The translations under genes were made by a program, and so were the position numbers. The notes under the pieces are model-generated. The model saw only the letters and a program-made list of their open reading frames with translations, had not been told where the DNA came from and made no database searches. Positions 45,311-57,467 of a stretch of DNA of 64,000 nt are shown here, one piece after another (position 1 is the stretch's first letter; the number at the start of each line of letters is the position of its first letter). The stretch is taken from contig OY987304.1 in assembly GCA_963920635.1 (NCBI GenBank), positions 36,456,365-36,520,364 on the forward strand. The letters run 5' to 3'. The DNA comes from Pseudeuparius sepicola. Its lineage: Eukaryota > Arthropoda > Insecta > Coleoptera > Anthribidae.

Positions 45311-46714
45311 TTATATACACTTATGATTTTTAGCTGATTGTGTGTTTTTTTTTCACCTATACCAGTAAAATTTAAATTTGATATCATCGTGAATCGTGAC
45401 TGAATCAGTCAATGACTCCGCATACCTATTGCGCACATATAACTTGCTTTTTTACCGTATGCGAGGGAAGTTTCAAAGCGAGCCATACGTGAATTTTGTA
45501 ACCACTGAAGAGTGATAGATATTTTTTAATATAAAGGCTTCCATAATACAAATTATTATATAAGTACGGTGGATGAACCAATAATTGACCAGCACCCAAT
45601 AATAATAGCAAATCAGCAATAATGTAACTGTTTAACTTATGATGGCTCTCTGGTTTCACTACGATAGTTTGTCCCTTGACTAATAGAGGGGGCAAGTTTA
45701 CTGCCATCCTTTACGCGATCAATGGTTTTACATCTGATGCAAATCTAGTGTGCGTTGTAAAGTGCCAAAAACATGTTTGTGTAATAAGCAAGGTGAGTAT
45801 ACACATGTATTAAATCTGTAGTCATCCTGAATTACAATGAATAATAGATACTTATGTAATTATTTTGAGTTTTATATGGTAACTAAACATAGCTAAGGGT
45901 TTTTTGTTATAGGTATTTAGTTTATAGCTTACGCCTTTATAGAAAAAAAAAGCAATGGTCAATTATTACTGGCATGAAATGTACTTTACGATTAATTAGT
46001 TTTTCACAAGCAATCAGTTAAATAAGGTTAATTTTTGGTTTGATGAAATTTGTTAATTTTAACTCTTTTTAAGGCGGTTAATAACTGGATTTTTTTTCTT
46101 TTGAGGTAATAACTACGTTTTTGATTTCAGACTTTTTTTCATAAACCAGGAAAATAATTTTTTGTTTCAATATTTTTTTATGTTTAAAACACTGCCCAAG
46201 TAGTTGCTGGTAGTATAATTTTAATTTACAGAAACAAAAAAATTGTAGATTTTTAATTTGGCTCATCCACCCTAATAACTATATTTTTTTACATGTTATA
46301 TTTCGGATTTGGAGACGATAGATTTATCATACACTAAAAAACACACTCTTATCATAAAAATAGTTCTTTTTACTACCACATGTACACATTTGCCATTTTT
46401 TTATAACCTACACCTACAGAATCGATACGTAGGCAATTCCACTTAACTGGTATGATATGATGGAGAAAATAAGCGAAATCAACCAATCGCATTTAAGCTT
46501 TCTTCAGCACGGGTTGACTGTTTGGTATTCATTCAAAAATTAATACACCGTTGTTATAGAATTTACTATTGACATAACATTGAAAAGAGAAAGATTTTTT
46601 AGAAATGAAATTTTAGTGCAATTATTGTCCATTTTGAAAAACTGTTTTACTCCTCTCCCGTTGCTCTAGGTATATATTATGTTTCCACACGTTGAAAGGC
46701 GCATTCGTGTTCTA
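45311..46714. other. 1.4 kb without a gene
   Basis: AT-rich; minus-strand frames 45426-45707 and 46078-46266 have no recognisable content. Confidence 0.5.
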
Positions 46715-47045
46715 GAGAAAATTACACTATTTTCCGCAGCTGTACAAAACACGCCATGTATTCGATCAGCACAATTTAACGAATTCTACCGGTTTTTGCA
46801 CGATTTGCAACCCGCGTGAAATGCTGCCTAACAACATCGGAATGCAGACCGAAACAATAACGCGGAAGTTCCAACTGTACAATGTACCGATCGGCGGCGG
46901 TTATTGATGGGCGGTGTTAACCGTTTTTGGCCGTCCGCCGCCGCTTTATTTAAACTGTCTATAAAAGTTTATCTCCCTTTCGGTTTAATTCGAATAGGGG
47001 AGACTTTAAATGCATGGGTCACATCACACGGCCAAACTATGGAGG
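46715..47045 (+). repeat. CpG-rich dispersed repeat, family R3 copy A
   Basis: First of three diverged copies, all in the same orientation (others 57925-58265 and 60885-61185). Shared landmarks in order: ATTACACTATT, CGATTTGCAACCC, CGGAATG or equivalent, GTTATTGATGGGCGG, GTTTTTGGCCG, ATAAAAGTTTA and TTAATTCGAATAGGGG. Homology extends ~300 bp with many indels. The open frame 46904-47095 is not preserved in the other copies, so not a gene. Family unknown. Confidence 0.65.
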
Positions 47046-49961
47046 GAACAGTTTTTTCTTTCATTAGCATTAGTGGAAATATTGTAACGTGTTAAAAATA
47101 TTCAAACATTTTTTTTTATTCAAGCACTGCTTCTTTCTAAATCAGTTACCCTCCTTTATTGGAAAACACTTTTATTCGTTTTAATCACAAATAAAATAAA
47201 TTTCCGTACAGTTTATGCTATTCATGGCTCGAAAACCAAAACACAAAATAGCCACAATCAATAAATATTAAATTTGCTTCTATCACCAAATTACAAACTT
47301 ATTAAAATCCTCCTAAGGAACTAGTTTCTTTGTAATCCTTGTATCCCTGCTCTCTTTGTTGCGTTGTAATTATTTTGTTTTCGTTATCCTATGTGCCTCC
47401 GTGTATCGCTTGTTGTTTTTTTTTTTGGCTATCGGCTTGCAGGTTTTGTCCATCGAATTGATAAGTACAATGGAAGTCGCACAGGTACCACTTTCATTGT
47501 TGTTTGGGGCAGCCAACTCTAGAGAGAGATAGGTTTCAAATGACAATAAGTAAGACAAGGACGCCTAATGAACGTGTCAGCTGATTCAGGCAAAGGAGGT
47601 ATATAGAGATGTTGCATATTAATGGGCGAATTTAATGGGCATGTTCCGTAATTCTCTTTATTGTATGATCTGTATTCCGAAATTCGGGGCTTATTTGTAT
47701 GAATGAGAATTTTTCTATATAACCACAATTATGTAAATATTGCACAGAAAAAAGTAGTGAATTGATTAAAAAAAATTACCTACATGGCAATTTTATGTAC
47801 CTGGAAGTAAATTGAGACAAATAAAATACAAATTCCAAAATAAAAGTTTATTTTAAAATAAAGGTGACAAAATATCTAGGATAAGGTATAGATTTTCAAC
47901 TTTAATTAGGTACTTATCTTAACTGATTTATTAATTTTAAAATTCAATTTAATACGAAAAGCATGTAAGACAGGTAGATTTTACATATTTTTATATAATT
48001 TTTAATGTTTAGGCATCTAACAAAAAGAATTACAAATAATTACCTTATTAAAGGGACCAGAACCTCAAGATTAATTCCATCTTTGACTACGAAGAGCTAG
48101 GTTCATTAGAACAATATTTTGCCAGTTTTTCCCTTGATAGTTTCTATCATGACTTGGAAAATAAAAAACTGTAGTAATTACATACTTTTTAAGTTTGCGC
48201 TGCCCAAAATTCTCTATGAAATTGCTCTCAATAAATTGTTGACTACAAATGCAAGTAAATACTTGTAGACAGTACAAAATTTTTCCTTTTTATTGCTGCA
48301 ATCCACTTGTCTCTAATATCACCTTATCTCTTGGAAAACTGCAAAGTTATTAGCAAAGATTTTTAAGACTTACGAATGAAAAGAAACCCCACTATTCTTA
48401 TTCTTTCCGCCCCGTTTGGTACATCCAAATACACCACAGGAGTTGACCCTCTTTTTTGTAATTTACAACTTAAACAGAAAGAATATGGCCACATAGCTAA
48501 ATTAAATTTTCTCTCCGATCTAAAAATATAATATTAAATCAAACACCAACTAAGAAAACTCAACGCCGTTTCATACGAAACTGCCACCACGACAGGAACT
48601 CAAATCAAATATAAATAATACAATAATTACTCCTATTCGTATTGAGACTCGGGACAGAAGGAAAATTAAAATGACGTTTGACAACGGAACTCGTTTGAAG
48701 CGAAGCACAGGACAGAAAAATAGAAAGTTAGGACAAACACCTCTTTTGTGTTATGTGGTTTTTGCCGGAATCAGCTGATTTATTTACTATTTCACTTACT
48801 CAAGTTTGGCTGCCAATTTCTCTCTCTACACTCCTTCCATCTACTTGTCATTTCAATGGTTTTGTCGGCCTCCTTGGCTCCATCGCCGTATTTTTATTGC
48901 CCAATAAATTCTTAATAAATTAACTAACAATATTCGCATCAACCTGAAAGATAAGGTAAACGTCAAGTGTTAGGCTCAAGAAAATAACCATTATCAGGGT
49001 ACTTAAGTATCAGGAATACCTACGAATTATTACCTCGGATCTCTTTGGCGTTGTTTACAATAGTTTGCTTTCTTTAATTCCTAGAATTGGTCATAGATTC
49101 TTCGATTATCTGTAGTGCTCAATACTGATCGGTTTTCTATCAGCTGTTTTCACGAAATGTCATGTCCACTGTCAACCCTGGCTGACAGTCTCTCACAAAA
49201 CACCGAAAGTCGGCCTATTATATTCCGTATATTTTCTGCTAAACCCATGGTTACCAACAGAAGCCTTGAAATTTCCCCTGGTTTTGGCGCGGATTCTCCT
49301 GGTGAACTAATTTTTTTTTTGCAAGAAAAAAAGTCTTTCTTTCGTTAGCTTGAGCGCTGAGCACACGTTGCGCCAATTTTGGCAGATTTAAAATCGATTT
49401 CCGTCCGTTTTCCCGTAGTGGAGTGACAAAAGTATTTATTTTGGAAACCAATAGCCCTGGGCTGATTTTATATGGGAAAAATCAACGGATTTATCAAGAA
49501 AATCGAAGTTTAGTATTCACACCAGGCCCCCCACCACCAGTGGTAAGTTTCCAACTTCTCAAAATTTTATTTTGGTGCGAGATTTTACTTTTCTTCGGTC
49601 TTGGTAGTTTTATGTGTGGAAATGTGTTGATTTTAGGCCTGTTCTGTTTTGCTGATTGCTGTTTTGCATTGCTGATTGATGTTTTGAATTGCTGTTCGAT
49701 TCCTGTGCTGGAATTGCTGACTCTTGATCCTGACGGATACAGATCATCCTGCATGTTAGCTGCCGTTTTAGCTTGAGAGCCGATTTTTGCAATATAATGG
49801 TCAATATTGCTTTATTTTTATGGCTGATGGAGTGAAAAGCTTAGAGCCTGAAACGTCGTGGAGTACCACCGTACCACCCTGTTGCTACATCCGTCCATCC
49901 CCGGAAATCTGGCAAGTCCATTCCATTATACTTATACCTATTTATCAATTTAACTTGTTTA

Positions 49962-49964
<3 letters not shown>
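47046..49964. other. 2.9 kb without a recognised gene; 5' flank of the Penelope-like element
   Basis: Mostly AT-rich. CCACCAGTGGTAAGTTTCC at 49543-49561 has a good splice-donor look, and several GC-richer short frames occur at 49115-49776, so an untranslated exon of a host gene or of the Penelope-like element is possible. I cannot assemble a protein. CTGATGG...GAAACGTC at 49824-49857 is a weak echo of the hammerhead-like motif at 43467. Confidence 0.4.
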
Positions 49965-50007
<43 letters not shown>

Positions 50008-50012
<5 letters not shown>

Positions 50013-50397
50013 GAGAATAAAGAAGGAACTAACTTTTTTAGAAACTAAAATTAATAGCTTTTTACCTGCATATATCTGGTTTGAATTTAAACGTAGACAA
50101 AATCAATCATATAATAGAATTTTTAATCAAATAAAAGAAACTAATTTACGTAAATTTGAGCATCTTAAAAATGAAAATAAAATTAAACTTAAAATAAATC
50201 AACGTTGGTTTAAAAATCTTACAAATGTTGATATTCCTATCGAAGTTAAGAATATTCTATCACTTGGTCCAAAATTTAGTTTACCACCAACTAAAACTGA
50301 CATTTCTATTAAGAATCTCTTAGCAGATGTGGAATTCTCTCTTGAACAAATAAATAATCACGATCAAAAAAAACATTATCCTTTGTCAGATGACTAA
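50008..50397 (+). CDS. Penelope-like protein, N-terminal part (frame 1)
   Basis: An open frame running out of the (TA)n tract and ending in TAA at 50395-50397. It encodes the basic, helical N-terminal region of Penelope-like proteins (LETKINSFLPAYIWFEFKRR) and the conserved LGPKFSLPP segment near 50270-50290. In other Penelope-like elements this part belongs to the same ORF as the reverse transcriptase. No ATG is evident at the front, so the true start may be upstream, in an exon, or lost. It overlaps the next frame by eight bases. A run of eight A at 50366-50373 is the likely place of a one-base insertion separating them. Confidence 0.7.
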
Positions 50398-52237
50398 TAT
50401 AATAACTAATTTCATTAATCATTTTCCAACGCATTATTCTGAAATTACCTCTTGGTATAATACTACAAAAAAGTTTTTGAAAGAGCACCCAGAAATTATT
50501 GTAATTAAGTCTGATAAAGGTAATGTTTCAGTTATCATGTCTAAAAATGAATACAGTGAACTTGCAAATAATATGTTACAAGATCCAACTTATTATATCA
50601 AATTACCAAGAGACCCAACTAATACCATACAACAAAAAGCTAATAATTTAGTTAGTAATTTAACTAAAACTAAAGAAATAGAAAAAGATGTTGCTAAATC
50701 TTTAAAAATATACAATTCTATTGCCCCAAAATTTTATGGATTACCAAAAATCCATAAACCTAACCTAGCTCTTAGACCTATCATTGCTTCAATTGATTCA
50801 CCAACTAGTAAAATCACTAAGTATTTAACTAACATCCTTAGTACATCTTATGAAGAAAATAATCCTTATTTTATTAAAGATTCTTTTAGTTTTGCAGAAA
50901 AATTCAATAATTTCCAACTTCCTGAAAATTATGTCATTATAAGTTTAGATGTTGTTTCTTTATTCACTAATATTCCATTAGAACTTACTTTAAGTTGTAT
51001 AGAAAGAAAATGGAATAGTATCAAACATCATTGTACTATTAAAAAGGAAAGTCTGTTTATATTTTTGAGATTTGTTTTTAATAATACTTATTTTTCATTA
51101 GACAATCAATTTTATAAACAAATTTTTGGTACACCAATGGGATCTAATATTTCACCAATCATTGCTCAATATGTTATGGATGAACTTCTTGAAAATTGTA
51201 TACCAAAATTATCTTTTGAATTACCATTCTTATTAAAATATGTTGATGATATAATTTGTTCAATACCTAAAGGTAAAGAGCAAGAGATTTTACAAGTATT
51301 TAACAGTTACAACCAATATATACAATTTACTCTGGAACCTGAAAATCATAATAGTGTACCTTTCTTGGACACTAAAGTGATCAGAAAAGCAGATAATAGA
51401 ATAATATTGGATTGGTATACTAAACCAACTTGTTCTGGTAGATACACTAATTATTTTTCGTACCACACTGAAAAAACTAAAATAAATTTAGTGCTAAGTA
51501 TGAAAAATAGAATCTCAAAATTATGTCACCCATCACTTATAAAAAAGAATTTAGTTAAATTAAAAAAACTTTTTATTGATAATTCTTATCCTGAAAAACT
51601 TTTAAACAAATTATTGTTTTCAACAAGAACATCTAATAACATATCAGATCAGCAACCTTTAGATCAACAACCTAGTACAATTTCGAGTGATAATATTAAT
51701 TTAAATCTTAAAATATACAGATCTTTTCCTTATATTAAAGACCTAACACCAAAAATTTCAAATTTATTAAAAAAAGAAACCAATGTCATAATTGCTAATA
51801 AAACAATAAAAATTGTAGGAAATCTCTTTACGAATCTTAAGGACAAGGTAAATACTCAAGATAGGTCTAATGTAGTTTATCAGATTAATTGCACTAATTG
51901 TAATAAAACTTACATTGGTCAAACATGCAGAAGCATTAAATCTAGAAATATTTCGCATAAAAGTGATATTCGTCTAAGGCCCGAATCATGTGCTTTATCT
52001 CAACATGTTAATTCAACAGGACATAAAATGGATTTTGATAATACTAAAGTTTTGGCAACTGAAAGAAATTATTTTAAGCGTTCTTTTCTTGAAATGTGTT
52101 ACATTAACCAAGTTGAAAATACTCTTAACAAAAAAACAGATATTCAGGACCTTAATATAATTTTTTCAAATTTACTTTTCTTAGAAAACAAACCAAATTT
52201 TACTAACAACAATAATAATTCAAATATACCTAGATAA
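50390..52237 (+). CDS. Penelope-like reverse transcriptase with GIY-YIG endonuclease
   Basis: A 615-aa frame without internal stops. RT: SDKGN (41-45), a YGLPKIHKP block (116-124), SLDVVSLFTNIP with the first catalytic Asp (185-196), FGTPMGSNISP (246-256), YVDD with the paired Asp (284-287) and PFLDT (324-328). Endonuclease: a CTNC knuckle (501-504) and TYIG (507-510) of the GIY-YIG fold, H539/H545 in QHVNSTGHK, and the late Glu (E568) in SFLEMCYI. The product would reverse-transcribe the element's RNA and nick target DNA. The ATG at 50390 is likely an artefact of the frameshift, not the native start. Apart from that shift it looks functional. Confidence 0.92.
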   Translation: MTNIITNFINHFPTHYSEITSWYNTTKKFLKEHPEIIVIKSDKGNVSVIMSKNEYSELANNMLQDPTYYIKLPRDPTNTIQQKANNLVSNLTKTKEIEKDVAKSLKIYNSIAPKFYGLPKIHKPNLALRPIIASIDSPTSKITKYLTNILSTSYEENNPYFIKDSFSFAEKFNNFQLPENYVIISLDVVSLFTNIPLELTLSCIERKWNSIKHHCTIKKESLFIFLRFVFNNTYFSLDNQFYKQIFGTPMGSNISPIIAQYVMDELLENCIPKLSFELPFLLKYVDDIICSIPKGKEQEILQVFNSYNQYIQFTLEPENHNSVPFLDTKVIRKADNRIILDWYTKPTCSGRYTNYFSYHTEKTKINLVLSMKNRISKLCHPSLIKKNLVKLKKLFIDNSYPEKLLNKLLFSTRTSNNISDQQPLDQQPSTISSDNINLNLKIYRSFPYIKDLTPKISNLLKKETNVIIANKTIKIVGNLFTNLKDKVNTQDRSNVVYQINCTNCNKTYIGQTCRSIKSRNISHKSDIRLRPESCALSQHVNSTGHKMDFDNTKVLATERNYFKRSFLEMCYINQVENTLNKKTDIQDLNIIFSNLLFLENKPNFTNNNNNSNIPR

Positions 52238-52389
52238 AGGTATAATAATAGTAACTAGTGACATTTATATACCTTTAAAAATAAACTATTTTTAAGTGTC
52301 ATATTGAACTAGATTTTTGTCAAAACTAAATTTTAAAATTTTGTACTTTTGCCCTGTCCAATGCAAAATTCAAACATTAACATCTTTAC

Positions 52390-52429
<40 letters not shown>

Positions 52430-52430
52430 T

Positions 52431-54018
52431 TTTGTTGATATTATTGCATGAGATTGTTACGCTTAAATGCTGCAGCACTGCACCACCACTGCATGTTATT
52501 TTACTTAGATACTTTTATATGTTTTTTTTATGCCTACCTTATACAACAAAAAGTTTCATTACCTAGTCATTTGTTTTTAGTGCATGTTGTGCACCGAATG
52601 TAGCGCTACATAAGGGGTTGTTTTATTTGAAATTTTATTAAATTAGGTGATAGTTGCTTATGATATTTTTATAGATAATACCCACTTGGGTTCAGTAATA
52701 TTATTGGTGTGGGCATAATAAATAAGGCTTTACTACAAGACCAAAAGCGTGATAGACTAATTTAAGTACCTAATATATAGCCATAGCCAAAAGTCATAAG
52801 TGTTCTCCAGGCTTTCACTTCATAATATTTAAAGATTGATTACTTATTTACCTCATTGTCTACTTTGTTTATGCTTGCCTAATTTAATATAAGCATGTAG
52901 TATAATTTCTCTTAATCACCTGTTTTATTGTTCGAGTTGCCTCAGATTTTCCCGCTTTTTTTTTGTTTCATAATCCCTTTCAACCTCTCTGACTCATAAG
53001 GCCTTTAAAGCGGGTGGCGCTATTTTGTTGGTTTTGTGATCTTTTACTCACGCCACTCTACCGAGTGTTCTGAGTAGTCCGGGATAGGCCAAAATAGAGA
53101 GGGTCATTAAAAAAAAATTGAAGTAACGATAAAACATTTGGAATCCGTGAAGTTAAGTCACCTTTCTCACAATCCATTGATATTAGTTTAAATGTTTGTC
53201 GCGGTCAGATAGTATTTAGGTGATGACTTTGATTTTTAATTGATTGATTATGGATTTAATCTTAATTAATTATTAATTAATAGTTTTCCCTGCTTGCCAT
53301 ACCTCTTTCGTTTCTTTTTGGAATTGAGAAAATCTTGGCCGTGACAATATGCGCAATGGTGGATTGTTTGAACACCTTTTTTATTTTAAAAGGTGACCTT
53401 TTAAAATAATAATAATTTGAACTTGAGTTTTTTATTTTTTGTTTTATTTTGTTACATTTTGTTACCAGCTAAAAACAAAATATTAGGAAGTTTTAGAAAG
53501 TTTGAAGTATGTCCAATAATTATAAAATAGAACGTAATTATGAAAATGTTTCATGGCTGACTATGTGACTATTTAAAAAAAAATCAGAAAATTAGCCATA
53601 GATTTTTTATTTTTTATAGTAACTATGCCGAGTATTATATCTTTAGAAAACTCAAAAAATGGCCGATTTGATAAGGCCATAGCCAACTGTGATTTACATT
53701 TAAAAAAACCCAAGTTTATGTCGTATCTCAAAAATCACAAACAACATAAAAAAATTGGATCAGATTGTCTTATTAAGCCCAAAATTATCTACAATTTCTG
53801 TCCCTACAGTTTTTCTGTATAATCAGAAATAACGGAGCTACAGAGATCTGATGAAATAGCAAAAAATCACTCTTTTCAAAATATCTAGTGAGCCATGAAC
53901 TTTTTTAACAATCCAAAAGGGGCGTTAGATTGGGCATTCAAAACTGCAATTCTTTTCCCATTTAACCTTTGTTCTAGCTCTGCTAGTTTCCGAGATCCCC
54001 ATAGTGGGTATCGAAAAA
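52431..54018. other. 1.6 kb without a recognisable gene
   Basis: AT-rich; the 53625-53822 frame has no recognisable content. CCTCTCTGACTC at about 52995 and neighbouring GC-richer words are unremarkable. Confidence 0.5.
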
Positions 54019-54139
54019 AACTCACCCTGTATATTTTTAAGTATGCGTTTTTGACCCCACCTTTATAATATGAACTTTGCGTCTTATTACATGTTCTTTC
54101 AGCCCTAGAAACCTGTATACTGTTTTTTTAAACACCCTG
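53990..54139. mobile_element. Two solitary right tips of mariner-type MITEs
   Basis: AACTCACCCTG then TA (54030-54031), and AAACACCCTG then TA (54140-54141). The second tip, about 54045-54139, is homologous to the right end of the 11166-11869 element (CCCCACCTTTATA, TTCAGCCCTAGAAACCTGT). The left halves are missing. Confidence 0.65.
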
Positions 54140-54418
54140 TACCTATATGACAATAACCACAAACATGTCAAAAAATGCAACTCGACATTTTAAAAAACGC
54201 CTGGAGATGTGCTAAGTGAATGATGGACAATACGTTAAAAATCTATTTTAAATATGTTACTTAATTTATTTGTTACAGATATCGTATAATAAATAGTTGT
54301 TAATAATTATTATTATAATTATTATACTGTTTGCTTTACGTCAATATATAGAAAACAAATGACGTTCGCTCGTCGCCCACTTCATGGGCGAGTCAAGCCA
54401 ATTAATTTATTTTTCTTC

Positions 54419-55046
54419 TCCTATGCTAGTAACATACCTATTAAGTGACGGTTTAGGTTATAAGTAAGTTCATTGTTACGAACACTGACACACATATCTA
54501 TTATAATAGTTTTTGTTTCGTCGAAGAAAAATTATAATACAAAACTCGAGTTGTAAGCTTACTACATACTCGTGGAATTAAAGCACTCGCCGCTGCGCGG
54601 CTCGTGCGCAAGTTTTCCACTCATACGTAATAAGCTGTTTACAACTCTCGCTATGTAATATACTATTTTCTACTCCTATGCTAGTAACATACCCATTAAG
54701 TGACGGTTTAGGTTATAAGTAAGTCCATTGTTGCGAACACTGACACGTAATGATTGACACGTAATAAAAAAAAACACGTATCTGTTTTTAATTAAAAGGC
54801 AATTATCACGGGTGCCTAGTTAGCGCGGCATCCGCGTCACCATAGCAACTAACCAACATACTAATTGTCAGATAATCAGAAGTATAGTTTATCTATTATA
54901 ATAGTTTTTCTTTCGTCGAAGAAAAATTATAATACAAAACTCGAGTTGTAAGCTTATTACATACTCGCCGCTGCGCGGCTCGTGCGCAACTTTTCCACTC
55001 ATACGTAATAAGCTGTTTACAACTCTCGCTATGTAATATACTATTA
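54419..55046 (+). repeat. Duplicated blocks A-B-A'-B' with hairpins
   Basis: Block A (TATGCTAGTAACATACC...GAACACTGACAC) at 54421-54493 recurs at 54663-54748. Block B (CTATTATAATAGTTTTT-TTTCGTCGAAG...CAACTCTCGCTATGTAATA) at 54497-54664 recurs at 54892-55042. B' lacks a ~20-bp piece (GTGGAATTAAAGCACTCGCC region), and a unique ~140 bp separates A' from B'. Block B folds on itself (GAGTTGTAAGCTTA / TAAGCTGTTTACAACTC). Non-coding. Confidence 0.75.
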
Positions 55047-55515
55047 ATTTTCTGTATATTTTTGCATGTCAATTGTAAACGAAAAAGAAACAACAACAAA
55101 ACGTTCAAGACAAAAGTTACTTAGAAAGAATAGGGCTACCTAAATGTCTAAAAAGAGTATGTTCGTTACAAAAAAAATATAACGGGCATCGCAACGCCGA
55201 GCATTGTTTTTCAAAAATTTTAAATTTAGTTGCGATCTAATCTTTATTTGATCCCATTTGACGCCACAGAACCAGATTTTTTTTTCGCCTTTCGTTTGCC
55301 CTCTTTGCAGTTTTTACTTTGTAGTTGGCGCAGTTGACACTCCGATATTTATTATGTGCAAGTATCTTCTGAAATTTAAAGTATTGCGAAGGAGGTGATT
55401 AGTAAACACTGAGTAAGCTACATGACGCTTATCTATACTCCAAAACACTACCGCTCCGAAGTTTCGCGAGAATTCTGTACAGGCCTATCTTCGCAACACC
55501 GCATTTTCGCCAGCA
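55047..55515. other. Non-coding
   Basis: No gene. ACAGGCCTATCTTCGCAACACCGCATTTTCGCCAG (55478-55513) recurs, diverged, at about 57640-57682 beyond the next element. Confidence 0.45.
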
Positions 55516-55517
55516 TA

Positions 55518-57465
55518 CAGGGTTAACTATCACTTAGTACAAAAAATTTTATGGCAGATAAAGAAAAATTAGACTTGCCAAAATAAATTTTCAAACATTT
55601 TCTAACATTTGTCTTAAGCCTAAATTTTTTTTTTAATTGTATAAAACCTCAAAAAACGCCGCCTATGGACGCCCGCGTGACGTGTCTTAAAATTTTGCCC
55701 ATGTCAATGGTAGTGACAGGTAGTGAAATAGCGCAGCGTTGCCACGTCCATCAATTTATCCGAGGATTCACCACAAAATTTCGATTTCTTGTTGGAAACG
55801 ATTACTTTCTAAGGAACATGTAGAATGCCTATGAAACACCTACCCTACTGACATTTCCAGGATTGAATATTCACATTTTCTAAATTTGTTGGGGACCTCT
55901 TATTTCCCTCCGCCATTCCTTTTGTTTGAAGCGAGGTACTCAGCCTGACGACCGCCGAGGAGGATCCCCTCCGCCAGGAAAACGCCGAAGGGTAACCAAA
56001 AAACACAACTGCACTAGCACACACTGCACATGCAGAGAACTACAGTAGCTGTTCAAAGAGGCAGCCTTTAACCTCGATGCACAAATTCACTCGGTTAATT
56101 AAATTAAAAACATTTGCATTTTTACTTCAGGATCTTCTCTTCTACTTATTCAGGCCAAATAAGTGGGTCAATCAAAAAACATTATTTTGACCAAGCGAGG
56201 GTGCTTCGTAACTTAGCCGTTAAATTTGCCTGGTCGATTCCACAAAGTAGGTACATAATCCTAAGGTACTTCTTTTTTCATCAATATCTCCAGTGGAAAA
56301 ATGTTGGTCGCACGCCTAAAAACATGTTTCACTATTTCACATAGGTACCTACTTTCAAAACTAAATTAATTTTAGCCCTTATAACCTGTAATGTTGGGGT
56401 CCTAGTGCACTAGTAAAAAGCCTGGCGTTCAATTAATTGCAAAATAGCTTAAAAACACACCAAAGTACACGAATACGGGAAAATATCGCCGAAAATTCAG
56501 AGGGACGCAGGGAAACGTCAAGTAAACATCGGCCCACGATACACAAACAATTAATCGTGCATGGGCCGAACTGCGATGATTCACGCGTTCGCGTTACCCT
56601 GCCTTGTTGTACAGGTTGCAGGCAACCAGACCAGCAACTAGTCTGAGGCGTAGAGATGCGAGAGATGCGACGTCGAAGAAAACTATGCGTCGATTCGATA
56701 CACATCGACATTCTTTGTAATGCAAAGCCTTCAGTTCAATAACGCCGGCATTAAGAAATCACAGCATTCTTTTTATTTAGTTTAGATAGATTTTCAATAA
56801 GTTAAAATTTTTTTGACGCGCAATCAACTAATCTATTGTTGACATCGATATCGATAATAATTATTACGCACCGCACGCTGTTTTGTGCGTTTGTGTCCAG
56901 TTTTTACGTCTGTCAGTCCGTCATCTCTACGAAATTTTCGTGGTTTCGCGTTTCGCGAGGCGAGAAATGTGTATGTAGTTTTGTAATTCCTTGGTGCTGC
57001 TATGTGAAAATGCAAAAACAAAAAACGTCTAGAGATTCAGGATTACCTAGCCTCGGGACCGATCTCGGGACTCGGGATTCATAAATATCCTGTTTTCTGT
57101 TTTCAAATTTCAAACTAAGGTATACTGCATCCAGGCGAACCTCGAGTACCTAAATCTAGCAGCGCTGCGGCTGTACAGATTCAAATCGATTGTTATTTAT
57201 GTATTTTTTAAATTTGTTTGAGTAAAAAGGTATTTTCATCCTTTCTAAAACAACGGCAACACCGCGGACAATCATTTCTAGCTGATAGTACGTACCGGAG
57301 CCATATTGATTGACGTAATTAGAGTCGGAGATTTATAGGGAAAATAGGGGTTTTTACCCTTCTTTTTAAAGGTCGTAAAATAAATCTAAAAATATTTTTC
57401 TATGTTTTCTTAAACCACCCTGCGCACGTGGTAAAATTTTTTGTACTCAGTGATAGTTAACCCTG
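55518..57465. mobile_element. 1948-bp TA-flanked element with ~40-bp TIRs
   Basis: TA at 55516-55517 and 57466-57467. Ends CAGGGTTAACTATCACTTAG and CTGAGTGATAGTTAACCCTG, the match continuing through TACAAAAAATTTTA. The interior is not a simple foldback. It holds GC-rich parts (about 55920-56010 and 56430-56720) and short frames without recognisable content. No transposase remains. The interior may be captured host sequence. Confidence 0.8.
56430..56720. other. CpG-rich island inside the 1.95-kb element
   Basis: CATCGGCCCACGATACACAA and GATTCACGCGTTCGCGTTAC mark a block much richer in CpG than its flanks, with overlapping open frames on both strands (56433-56711 minus, 56437-56646 plus). I recognise neither protein, and opposing open frames are expected in GC-rich DNA. 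Confidence 0.35.
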
Positions 57466-57467
57466 TA

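Larger units (their letters stand above)
49965..52430 (+). mobile_element. Nearly intact Penelope-like retroelement between TA microsatellites
   Basis: Coding sequence with RT and GIY-YIG endonuclease (50008-52237) lies between a (TA)n tract ending at about 50007 and a second (TA)n tract at about 52392-52426. The matching flanks could be a microsatellite target split by insertion. The element is very AT-rich, even for this window. No long pLTR duplication was detected inside these limits, and it is a different family from the 35.4-kb copies. Confidence 0.8.

Noticed and set aside
46904..47095. 63-codon frame in R3 copy A as a gene
   Set aside because: The frame is broken in copies B and C, although the nucleotide similarity continues.
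49423..49776. 117-codon frame upstream of the Penelope-like element as a host gene
   Set aside because: Repetitive GCTGATTGCT-type sequence and opposing frames of similar length; a splice donor at 49551 is possible, but no protein could be assembled.
49824..49857. CTGATGG...GAAACGTC as a hammerhead ribozyme
   Set aside because: The CUGANGA core is altered (CTGATGG) and no stem II can be formed between it and GAAA. Kept only as a weak echo of the 43.45-kb motif.
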